Positions 23,993 to 31,216 of a stretch of DNA of 64,000 nucleotides are shown piece after piece. The translations under genes were made by a program, and so were the position numbers. The notes beneath the pieces were generated by a model. The model was not told the DNA's origin and made no database searches. It saw only the letters and a program-made list of their open reading frames with translations. Where the stretch lies: NCBI GenBank assembly GCA_025360225.1, contig JANYCN010000013.1:1-64000 (forward strand), written 5' to 3'. The DNA is from Actinomycetes bacterium. Lineage in GTDB: Bacteria; Actinomycetota; Thermoleophilia; Gaiellales; F1-60-MAGs149. How positions within the stretch are numbered: the stretch's first letter is position 1; every line of letters starts with the position of its first letter.

Positions 23993-24480
23993 CTATATAG
24001 ACGCCGGCGCCGCGGCGTCGAGCTGGGTGGAGCGGTAGGCGGCCTGGACCGTTGAGACCGGCCAGCGGGTGTCGCCGCGGACTGTCGGGACGCTATCGCG
24101 GTTCAGGCTCTGCGCGATCCGTGGCCACGAGGTGCCGGCCAGACGTTCGGAGACGATCCGACGGCGGATCGTGTCCGGGATCGTTACAGGGCGTCCGAGG
24201 CGGGCTCCGGCCTGTTTTTTCGCGGCGAGCACGTCCCGGGTGCGTTGCCCGATCGGTCGCCGCTCGAACTGCGCGAACGTCGCCAGCACGTTCGCCATCA
24301 TCTCCCCGGACGGCGTCGCGGTTTCAACGCCGAGATCGAGCGCGACGAGCTGCCAGCCGCCCTGCCGTGCGCGCTCCGTCAACGCCGCGAAGTCGAGGAG
24401 GCTCCGCGAGAGCCGGTCGAGCTTCGCGACGACAAGCGCCTCCGCAGAACGCTCACGCTGCTCGTGCCGCCGACGCGGCC
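23993..24480 (-). pseudogene. Serine recombinase (resolvase/invertase family), N-terminally truncated
   Basis: The part AEALVVAKLDRLSRSLLDFA ... VALDLGVETATPSGEMMANV LATFAQFERRPIGQRTRD ... ARLGRPVTIPDTI and the C-terminal helix-turn-helix segment (SERLAGTSWPRIAQSLNRD) are those of a small serine recombinase. The first ~60 residues, including the YxRxS catalytic serine region, are missing; upstream sequence in all frames is unrelated. It ends at TAG 23995-23993. It marks past integration or excision next to the truncated EamA gene. Confidence 0.8.
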
Positions 24481-24565
24481 TCGCGTTCCGACTGACAACG
24501 CGGCTGTTCGACCTGGTGCGCGAGCTCGACGGACAGCTGGCGTTGCCGATCACTCGCTCGTCGTG

Positions 24566-24628
24566 GGGTGCAGCCCTTGCACCCCAGATCGCGTCGGAGG
24601 GCCCTCGTGGGGTGCAAGGGCTGCACCC
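24566..24628. repeat. 20-bp perfect inverted repeat at a truncation junction
   Basis: GGGTGCAGCCCTTGCACCCC (24566-24585) and its exact reverse complement (24609-24628) are separated by 23 bases. Each arm is itself a small hairpin (GGGGTGCA-GCCCT-TGCACCCC on the left). The right arm touches the point where the EamA reading frame breaks off. It may be a mobile-element end or a recombination site. Confidence 0.7.
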
Positions 24629-24858
24629 GCGAGCGACACGCCGTAGAGCACGATCGCCTGCCACGTTGCACGAGCACGTCGACGTAGCGTCGGTCTCACT
24701 CCGACCAGCAGGAAGACGGCGGCGAGGGCGAACCGCATCGCTGAGACACCGGTCGCTCCGAGCCGGTCGAACAGGCCGATCGCGAGCGAGCCAGAGACCT
24801 GGATCGTCACGGACGTGCCGACGATCATCGCGGCGCCGCTGGCCGCGCGGCCGTTCAC
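24629..24858 (-). pseudogene. EamA/DMT-family transporter, C-terminally truncated
   Basis: From GTG 24858, which overlaps the stop of the M20 peptidase (GTGA), the frame encodes the first ~75 residues of a drug/metabolite transporter: VTIQVSGSLAIGLFDRLGA, SAMRFALAAVFLLVGVRPTL and WQAIVLYGVSLAG. Homology ends exactly at the inverted repeat, where the frame continues into repeat-derived residues. A full DMT protein has about 290 residues, so at least seven helices are lost. Confidence 0.75.
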
Positions 24859-26084
24859 GCCTGGCCGTACCAGCGTGCGAGGACGGACACCATCGTCGCC
24901 GTCACGTTCCTCATCGAGGTGATGTCGACCCACTCGTCGATGCCGTGGATGTCGCCCGCCTGCGGTCCGTAGCAGTAGGTGGGGCCGGCGACGTACCGGG
25001 CATCGGTCGTGGCGGTGGAGAGGCTCGCGCCGATGGCAAAGCCTGCAGCGTCCGCGTGCGCCGCGCAGACCAGGTGCGCGAGCGTCGTGTCAGGATCGTG
25101 ACGGTAGCCGTGTGCGCGGAACCCCTCGAATGCGACCTCCACGGTGGGCGCAGCCGCCGCGACGCGCTCGAACAGGATCCGCTGGGCCTCGACCGGCTCG
25201 AGGTCGCGTCCGAACCCGAGGCGCACCCGAAGGTACGCCTCCGCGGGCACGTTCGACGGCCACGCGCCGCCGCCGACCTCACCGAGGTTGAGGTTGTAGG
25301 GGTGCGCGAAGGCGTCCGAGAAGGCGGGGTCGCCGCCGGCAGCGTTCAGGTCTTCCTCGAGCACGCGCAGCGCGCCGACAGCGTCGACGAGCGCCTGGAT
25401 CGGCGGCGTCGTCGCCGCCTGATCAGCGTAGGCTGCATGTTTCCCCGATCCGCGAGCTGTGAGGCGCGCCCAGATCACCCCGACGCCACCGTGGCTGACG
25501 TGCGTGTAGTGCGGCTCGGCGATCAGCGTGCCGTCACCGTCGTAGCCGGCGGCGAGGACCGCGCGCATGCCGTTTCCGCCGCACTCCTCCTCGATCACGC
25601 TCGTGAACATCAGGTCGCCGGTCGGGGGTCCGTAGAGCGAGAGGAACACGTCGACCGCGACGAGGTAGCAAGCGATCCCCGCCTTCATGTCGCCCGCTCC
25701 GCGACCCCAGAGGCGCCCATCGGCGATCTCGGCACCCCACGGGTCGCGCGTCCACCGCTCGAGCGCTTCGACCGGAACGACGTCGGTGTGGCCCGAGAGG
25801 TGCAGCGTCGGTGCCCCGGGTGTCGTGCCGCGCATCCTCCCGGCGACGTTTGTTCGTCCGGCGTAGGGGAGGAGCGGGATGCCGGCACGCGGGTTGCCGA
25901 GCGCCTCCTCAGCGTCGACTGCGACCCTCTCGACGGTGAAGCCAAGCTGCTCCAGCCGCTCGTGTACGACACGCTGCGCTCCCTCCTCGAAGCCGAGGAG
26001 GGAGCGCTCGCGCACGAGCTGTGCTGTGAGCTCGAGAGCGTCCTCGAGCCGGTCGTCGACCGCCGCGCGAACGGCCTCGGTCAC
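24855..26084 (-). CDS. M20-family peptidase/deacylase (ArgE/DapE type)
   Basis: A zinc-dependent amidohydrolase of 409 residues. Metal-site segments are LHLSGHTDVVPVE, GRGAGDMKAG, SVIEEECGGNG and, near the end, TTDARYV with GIDEWVDI. The dimerisation domain lies between. The specific substrate (N-acyl amino acid or peptide) cannot be fixed. GTG 26084 is chosen since GTGA overlaps the aminotransferase stop; longer upstream frames lie inside that gene. It formed an operon with the aminotransferase upstream and the now truncated EamA exporter downstream, a plausible amino-acid-derivative catabolic set. Confidence 0.85.
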   Translation of the reverse strand: MTEAVRAAVDDRLEDALELTAQLVRERSLLGFEEGAQRVVHERLEQLGFTVERVAVDAEEALGNPRAGIPLLPYAGRTNVAGRMRGTTPGAPTLHLSGHTDVVPVEALERWTRDPWGAEIADGRLWGRGAGDMKAGIACYLVAVDVFLSLYGPPTGDLMFTSVIEEECGGNGMRAVLAAGYDGDGTLIAEPHYTHVSHGGVGVIWARLTARGSGKHAAYADQAATTPPIQALVDAVGALRVLEEDLNAAGGDPAFSDAFAHPYNLNLGEVGGGAWPSNVPAEAYLRVRLGFGRDLEPVEAQRILFERVAAAAPTVEVAFEGFRAHGYRHDPDTTLAHLVCAAHADAAGFAIGASLSTATTDARYVAGPTYCYGPQAGDIHGIDEWVDITSMRNVTATMVSVLARWYGQA

Positions 26085-27466
26085 GAGGTCAGGTCGCGGG
26101 CCATCTCGTCGAAGACCCGGATGAACTGGTCGCAGTCCTCGAGGGTGTGGGTGATCGAGAGCGTCCACTCCTCCTCGCGACCCGGGGTCATGAAGATGCC
26201 GCGGTTCATGTTGTACAGCCACGCGAGGTCGGAGACCTCGCCGTCCTGGTTCGCCTTGAACGACTCGTAGTCGACGACCTTCGATGGCGAGAACGTGACG
26301 CAGCCCTTCGAGCCGATGCCGACGGCGTAGCCGGGCAGGTTGTACCTCGCGATCACGGCCTCGCAGCCCTTCAGCAGGTGCTCGTTGAGCGCGTCCAGGT
26401 GGGCGTACGCGTCCGCGGTCATCACCTCGAGCAGGTTCGCGCGGGCGGCAGCCATCACGAGCGGGTTGCCGTTGTACGTGCCGACCTGGTAGACCTTGCC
26501 GTTGGTGACCGTCGAGAGCGCCTCCTCGGTGCCGCCGATCGCGCCGGACGGCAGGCCGCCGCCGAGCGCCTTTGCGAGCGTCACCAGGTCGGGCTCGAGG
26601 CCGTACTTCGAGGTCGCGCCGCCCGGGGCGATGCAGATGCCGGTCTTCACCTCGTCGACGATCAGGAGGATCCCGTGCTGGCGTGTCAGCTCGCGCACGG
26701 CCTCGAGGTAGCCGGGCTCCGGGAGGATCACGCCGAGGTTCATCATCGCCGCCTCCATGATCACGCAGGCCGGCTTGCGGTCCTCGCGGATCAGACGCAG
26801 GATGCGGCTCTCCATCGCGTCGATGTCGTTGAACGGCACCGGCACGGTCATGTTCGCGACGGACTGCGGGATGCCCTCGCCGTACGGCAGCGAGGCGAGG
26901 TTGTCGCGATCACCGATCTGGCCGTAGGGCACGCCGATCGAGACCATGACGTAGTCATGATGGCCGTGGTAGGAGCCGAAGATCTTCATGATCGTGTCGC
27001 GACCGGTGTGCGCGCGGGCGATCCGGATCGCGTCCATCGTCGCCTCGGAGCCCGAGTTGACGTAGCGCCACAATGGCAGGCCCCAACGCCGCTGCAGCTC
27101 CTCGGCGACGACGACGGCGTCCTCGGTGGGCGCGGCGAAGTGCGTGCCCTTGCTGATGCGCTCGGTCACGGCCTTCGTGATCGCCGGGTGCGCGTGGCCC
27201 TGCACCATCGATCCGAACCCGTTGTGGTAGTCGATCATACGGTTGCCGTCGACGTCCCAGACGTAGGCGCCCTCACCGCGCTCGAGGTAGATCGGCCAGG
27301 GGTCGCGCAGCTGGTAGGAGGACGCGACGCCGGAGGAGAGCGACTTCTGGGCCCGCTCGAACATGCGGCCCGAGCCCTTCGTCTCCGCGTTCAGGTGGGT
27401 CTCCTCGCGGGCCGTCAGCTCGGCGAGCCGGCTGCGGTCGATGGTGGCGTAGCTCGTGGCGGACAT
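26081..27466 (-). CDS. Class III aminotransferase (glutamate-1-semialdehyde aminomutase-like)
   Basis: A PLP enzyme of 461 residues with the GSAM/class III pattern: IDYHNGFGSMVQGHAHP, NSGSEATMDAIRIAR, GSYHGHHDYV, LIVDEVKTG and the PLP lysine Lys299 in LVTLAKALGGGLPSGA. It is longer than HemL and carries an N-terminal extension, so it is probably a catabolic relative rather than the heme-pathway enzyme. GGAGA lies just before the ATG, with a possible -10 TATCCT on the minus strand at 27522-27517. It is coupled to the M20 peptidase. Confidence 0.83.
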   Translation of the reverse strand: MSATSYATIDRSRLAELTAREETHLNAETKGSGRMFERAQKSLSSGVASSYQLRDPWPIYLERGEGAYVWDVDGNRMIDYHNGFGSMVQGHAHPAITKAVTERISKGTHFAAPTEDAVVVAEELQRRWGLPLWRYVNSGSEATMDAIRIARAHTGRDTIMKIFGSYHGHHDYVMVSIGVPYGQIGDRDNLASLPYGEGIPQSVANMTVPVPFNDIDAMESRILRLIREDRKPACVIMEAAMMNLGVILPEPGYLEAVRELTRQHGILLIVDEVKTGICIAPGGATSKYGLEPDLVTLAKALGGGLPSGAIGGTEEALSTVTNGKVYQVGTYNGNPLVMAAARANLLEVMTADAYAHLDALNEHLLKGCEAVIARYNLPGYAVGIGSKGCVTFSPSKVVDYESFKANQDGEVSDLAWLYNMNRGIFMTPGREEEWTLSITHTLEDCDQFIRVFDEMARDLTS

Positions 27467-27534
27467 CGGGTCTCCCGGCGGTTCCGCGCGTCCAGCGACG
27501 CGCGTTGGTGGAGGACAGGATAGAGCCTGAGCGG

Positions 27535-28197
27535 TCAGTCAGGCAAGCGAGAGGCGTCTGCCTGGCGCGCCCCAATCAGGGCAACGACCGCCGCCTCGTC
27601 TCCCGCACGTAGGAGGGCGATCGGGTCGGGAGCGCCGTTCACGAGGTCCTCGAAGAAGATCTTCCGCTCCTCGTACGTCGCGAACGTGTCCTTCGCCCAG
27701 CCGCGAATGCCGTTCAGCAGCTCGGCGAGCCTTGCGTGGGGCGCGCCGAACTGCTCGGCGATCTCCCGCTTCAAGCGTTTGGCAAGTGCCGGGCTCGCAC
27801 CGGAGGTCGAGATCGCGATCGCGATCGGTCCCGTGCGAACGATCGCCGGGAGGATGAAGTTGCAGAGCGGCGGGACGTCGACGACGTTCACCAGCATGTG
27901 ACGAGCTTCCGCGGCGCGGTAGATCTTCACGTTCAGGTCGGTGTCGCTCGTCGCCGCCACGGCAAGGAACGCGAGCTGAAGGTCAGCCGGTTCGAACTGC
28001 CGCAGCTCGAGCGTGATCGCACCCTCCGCCGCGAGCGTGCGAACGTCCTCGACCGCGTCCAGCGCGACGACGGTCACGCTGGCACCGGCGGCAAGCAAAC
28101 CCTCGACCTTCTCTAACCCGACGGGGCCGGCGCCGACGACGAGGCACGGGCGCCCTGTCAGGTCGAGGCACGCCATGTAGAACGTCTTCTCTAGCAT
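27535..28197 (-). CDS. Precorrin-2 dehydrogenase / sirohydrochlorin ferrochelatase (siroheme synthase N-terminal type)
   Basis: It converts precorrin-2 to sirohydrochlorin and may insert iron (Met8/CysG-N family). The NAD-binding motif is LVVGAGPVGLEKVEGLLAAG, followed by ATSDTDLNVKIYRAAE, LVNVVDVPPLCNFILPA and ISTSGASPALAKRLKREI, all family-typical. About 220 residues fits a stand-alone dehydrogenase without the methylase domain. ATG 28197 (MLEKTFYMACLDL) is preferred; the upstream in-frame ATG 28272 would add a Cys-rich tail unlike the family. The gene diverges from hemW. Confidence 0.87.
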   Translation of the reverse strand: MLEKTFYMACLDLTGRPCLVVGAGPVGLEKVEGLLAAGASVTVVALDAVEDVRTLAAEGAITLELRQFEPADLQLAFLAVAATSDTDLNVKIYRAAEARHMLVNVVDVPPLCNFILPAIVRTGPIAIAISTSGASPALAKRLKREIAEQFGAPHARLAELLNGIRGWAKDTFATYEERKIFFEDLVNGAPDPIALLRAGDEAAVVALIGARQADASRLPD

Positions 28198-28294
28198 TCG
28201 CCGGTTGCACGATGCGTCGCAGCGCGCGAGCGCGAGGTCGCAGACGCAGGGGCGTGGCGGTCGGGAGGCCATGCCCGGATGCTACCGGCACACT

Positions 28295-29410
28295 ATGACC
28301 GTGGCTCCCGTGCGACACCTCTACGTCCACGTCCCCTTCTGTGGGCATCGCTGCGGCTACTGCGACTTCGTCACGGTCACGGGAAACGCGCACCGCCACG
28401 CCGACTACGTCGCCGCGCTCGTTGGTGAGGCTCGACGCTGGCAGCGCCAAGGGACGCTTGGAGACGGCGTCGACACCCTCTACGTCGGTGGTGGCACGCC
28501 GTCTGAGCTGGCTCCGACGCTGCTCGCGGCGTTGCTCGACGCCCTTCCGCCCGCCACCGTCGAGCTGACGGTCGAGTGCAACCCGGAGACGGTGTCCGAA
28601 CAGCTCGCGCGAGCTCTCGCCGAGCGTGCCGCCCGGGTCTCGCTGGGCGTGCAGTCGTTCAACCAGCGCCACCTCGTCACGCTCGAGCGGCTGACGACGC
28701 CCGATGGCGTGCGTGAGGCGGTCGCGGTGCTCCGCGCGGCCGGCGTCGCCAACCTCTCCCTCGACCTGATCTACGGCATCCCCGGTCAGAGCGAGGAGGA
28801 TCTCGAGCGCGACCTCGACGAGCTCGTTGCGCTCGCTCCCGACCACTGCTCAGCGTACGAGCTTGAGGCGAAGCCGGGGACCCGCTTTGCGGTGCACCAC
28901 GGCGGGGCGCTGGCGGCCGAGGCGGAGGCCGTCGAGGGGCACTACGACCGCGTGATCGATCGGCTGACGGCCGCTGGATACGACTGGTACGAGACGGCAA
29001 GCTTTGCCCGAGACGGGCGGCGCGGCGTGCACAACACCGCCTACTGGTCGGGGGTTGACTACCTTGGCCTCGGGATCGGCGCCGTGTCGACGCTCGGCGA
29101 TGAGCGACGCCGCAACGGCCCGCGCCTCGCGCGCTACATCGATGACGTCAACGGCGACCGTGTCCCGCCCTTCGCGCTCGAGCCCGTCGACGCGGACGTG
29201 CGACGCCGCGAACGGCTGATCCTCGGGCTTCGGCTGCGCGAGGGCGTAGAGCTCGGCGAGGTGCTGGGCGTGGTTGATGTCGAGGCGCTCGACCGTCTCG
29301 TGGCGCACGGGATCGCCGTCGTCGAGAACGGTAGACTTCGTCTTGAGCGGCGGGGACGGTTGCTGTACAACGACGTGATCGCGCGCCTGCTCGTCAGCGA
29401 GCAGCAATGA
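28295..29410 (+). CDS. hemW: HemW heme chaperone (radical SAM, coproporphyrinogen oxidase-like)
   Basis: The radical-SAM cluster motif Cys-x3-Cys-x2-Cys is in HVPFCGHRCGYCDF. The Phe after the last Cys, where true HemN has a fourth Cys, marks HemW, a heme-trafficking protein. GGGTPSEL, VECNPETV, SLGVQSFNQ and SLDLIYGIPGQ follow. ATG 28295 is preferred to 28205 since the conserved start is RHLYVHVPFC. Next to hrcA (ATGA overlap), as in many bacteria. Confidence 0.88.
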   Translation: MTVAPVRHLYVHVPFCGHRCGYCDFVTVTGNAHRHADYVAALVGEARRWQRQGTLGDGVDTLYVGGGTPSELAPTLLAALLDALPPATVELTVECNPETVSEQLARALAERAARVSLGVQSFNQRHLVTLERLTTPDGVREAVAVLRAAGVANLSLDLIYGIPGQSEEDLERDLDELVALAPDHCSAYELEAKPGTRFAVHHGGALAAEAEAVEGHYDRVIDRLTAAGYDWYETASFARDGRRGVHNTAYWSGVDYLGLGIGAVSTLGDERRRNGPRLARYIDDVNGDRVPPFALEPVDADVRRRERLILGLRLREGVELGEVLGVVDVEALDRLVAHGIAVVENGRLRLERRGRLLYNDVIARLLVSEQQ

Positions 29411-30441
29411 CCGAGCATGGACACGACCTGACACCGCGCCGCGCGCGCATCCTGCGCCTCGTCGTCGAGGAGCACATCGCCACGGGCGCACCGGTCGGGT
29501 CGCGCACGCTGGTTGCGATCGGCGAGCTTGGCTACTCGCCGTCAACGATCCGTTACGAGCTCGCGCGGCTCGAAAACGTCGGGCTGCTGGACCACCCGCA
29601 CACGTCGTCGGGGCGCGTCCCGACGGAGGCTGGCTACCGGTTCTACGCCGACGAGGTCGCTGCCCAGCGGCTCCCTGGACGCCCGCTCGCGATCGAGCTC
29701 GAGCCTGCGCGTCACGAGGTCGACGTCGCGTTGCAGGCGACGACCGAGGCGCTCAGCCAGGTCTCGAGCCTGCTCGCGCTCGTCTCAGCGCCCTCCGTTA
29801 CGGCGACCGTGATCCGCCACGTCGAGGTGCTGCTGCTCCAGCCACAGGTGGTGATGGTCGTCGTGATCACGGCGTCAGGCTCGATCGCAAAACGGGTGTT
29901 CGCGTTCGACGCTGCGGTGGACGCGCGCCTCGTCGACTGGGCGCGAACCTACCTGAACGAGACCGTCACGGGCACCGGGATCGGCACGAGCGCGCTGCGG
30001 CGCAAGCTCGCCAACCCCGAGCTCTCGCTGCGTGAGACGGCATTTCTGCACGCGATTGGCGGGGCGTTCTTGGAGGTGGTGGAGGATGCGGCCGACCGCG
30101 TCTACGTGGGTGGCGCGAGCCGGCTGATGTCCGAGCTGCGCGCTCGTGAGGTGAGCGATCTGGGGCTGATCGCGGCCGCGCTCGAGGAGCGCGCAACGAT
30201 GCTCGGGATGCTGCGCGAGGTGCTTGCGACCGATCGTGTCCTGATCCGGATCGGCGGCGAGCACGACGACCCGCGCGTCCGCCCGCTAGCGCTTGTCGCT
30301 GCAAGCTACGGGATCGGGTCGCGGAACCTCGGCGTCGTGTCGCTCCTTGGCCCGGTCCGGATGGACTACGCCGGCGCCGTCGCCACCGTGCGTGGCGCCG
30401 CGGCGGCCCTCTCCGACTACGTGGAGTCGCTCTACTCGTAG
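29407..30441 (+). CDS. hrcA: Heat-inducible transcription repressor HrcA
   Basis: A 344-residue repressor that binds CIRCE operators and is tuned by GroE. The N-terminal winged helix reads RILRLVVEEHIATGAPVGSR, YSPSTIRYELARLE and HTSSGRVPTEAGYRFY, all classic. The C-terminal part has RIGGEHDDPRVRPLALVAASY and GVVSLLGPVRMDYAGAV. I saw no CIRCE sequence in the promoter regions of this window, including before dnaJ, so its targets probably lie elsewhere. Usual order is hemW-hrcA-dnaJ; here dnaJ is 3.4 kb away. Confidence 0.93.
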   Translation: MTEHGHDLTPRRARILRLVVEEHIATGAPVGSRTLVAIGELGYSPSTIRYELARLENVGLLDHPHTSSGRVPTEAGYRFYADEVAAQRLPGRPLAIELEPARHEVDVALQATTEALSQVSSLLALVSAPSVTATVIRHVEVLLLQPQVVMVVVITASGSIAKRVFAFDAAVDARLVDWARTYLNETVTGTGIGTSALRRKLANPELSLRETAFLHAIGGAFLEVVEDAADRVYVGGASRLMSELRAREVSDLGLIAAALEERATMLGMLREVLATDRVLIRIGGEHDDPRVRPLALVAASYGIGSRNLGVVSLLGPVRMDYAGAVATVRGAAAALSDYVESLYS

Positions 30442-30501
30442 CGCGCTCCCGGCGAAACATGGGCAGAAGCGCCGATGTTCCTGCGCCAACGCCGGGCTAC
30501 G

Positions 30502-30524
30502 GTGGGTCAGGCACGATGACCCAC
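30502..30524 (+). promoter_or_regulatory. Inverted repeat before the DUF4242 gene
   Basis: GTGGGTCA-GGCACGA-TGACCCAC is an 8-bp perfect inverted repeat 20 bases before the ATG, close behind a weak -10-like TACGGT. It could be an operator for a metal- or redox-responsive regulator; none is identified. Confidence 0.35.
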
Positions 30525-30543
30525 GACGAACGGGGCAAGGAAC

Positions 30544-30834
30544 ATGGACACGTACGTGATCCTCAGGCGCGATGGCTGGCGCGACGGCGACGAGCTACGC
30601 GCTGCCGCCGAACGCTCGACGATTGAAGGAGACCGCGTTCCCGACGACATCCGCTGGATCCGCAGCTACGTGCTCGGAGAGGCAGCAGGAGGGCTCGGCA
30701 CGGTGTGCATCTACCAGGCCTCCTCCCCCGAGGCGATCCGCAAGCACGCGGCGGCTGCTGGCCTGCCAGTCGATGAGATCATCAAGGTCGCCGATACGGT
30801 CGTCGTGCGCCCTGACCCCGTGGCCGTGGTGTAG
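30544..30834 (+). CDS. DUF4242 protein (SCO4226-like)
   Basis: A 96-residue ferredoxin-like fold protein. TYVILRRDGW at the start, the SYVLGEAAGGLGTVCIYQA core, SPEAIRKHAAAAGLPVDEI and VVVRPDPVAV are the DUF4242 pattern. A Streptomyces relative (SCO4226) is a nickel-binding protein; nickel binding here is not shown by the sequence. GGGGCAAGGA lies before the ATG. It lies between hrcA and repeat copy 4. Confidence 0.8.
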   Translation: MDTYVILRRDGWRDGDELRAAAERSTIEGDRVPDDIRWIRSYVLGEAAGGLGTVCIYQASSPEAIRKHAAAAGLPVDEIIKVADTVVVRPDPVAVV

Positions 30835-30902
30835 CGCCGGCGCAGACCTGGTCTGCGCGGCGTGGCGCACCGCGGAGACCGCTCACCAATCCCGGGCCCT
30901 GT

Positions 30903-31216
30903 CTCGTGGTCTGATTGTCAAATGGCGTGGTCATCCGACTGCCTGGATCGTCCTGCGCTGGCCGGCTGCGCCACCCTGCGGGTGGCTACGTCGCCGAGCT
31001 CCGGCGACCTGCCCCGGCCCGCTGTGCGTGCCCGATCGTGGGCTTCGCGGGAGCGTCGCGCGCCGCTTGCGCTTAGCGTGTCAAGGCCTTCGCCTTGGCA
31101 CGCGTGCGAGCGGGCGTGCTATCCAGCACGCCCGCGATCGGCAAGCCCTGCGCGACGCGCAACGCTCCCGCTCGCTCCAGACACCCGACGACGCCGCTCT
31201 TTGACAATCAGACCAC
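30903..31216 (+). repeat. R-element copy 4, complete (~311 bp)
   Basis: Bounded by a perfect 17-bp terminal inverted repeat: GTGGTCTGATTGTCAAA at 30906-30922 and its complement at 31200-31216. The interior is a chain of hairpins, including an 11-bp stem with a 4-base loop (GCGGGCGTGCT 31110-31120 with AGCACGCCCGC 31125-31135), a CAAGG/CCTTG stem shared with copy 1 and a CACCC/GGGTG stem. No plausible gene lies inside. It sits between convergent genes and its end adjoins the LuxR-gene stop. Confidence 0.88.

Noticed and set aside
24566-24628. Possible CRISPR-like repeat
   Set aside because: There are only two arms, in inverted orientation, with no array of direct repeats and spacers.
24069-26270. 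733-residue plus-strand ORF
   Set aside because: It runs antisense to the recombinase remnant, EamA remnant and M20 peptidase, has Arg/Pro-rich low-complexity composition and no family motif. It is a shadow frame of GC-rich codons.
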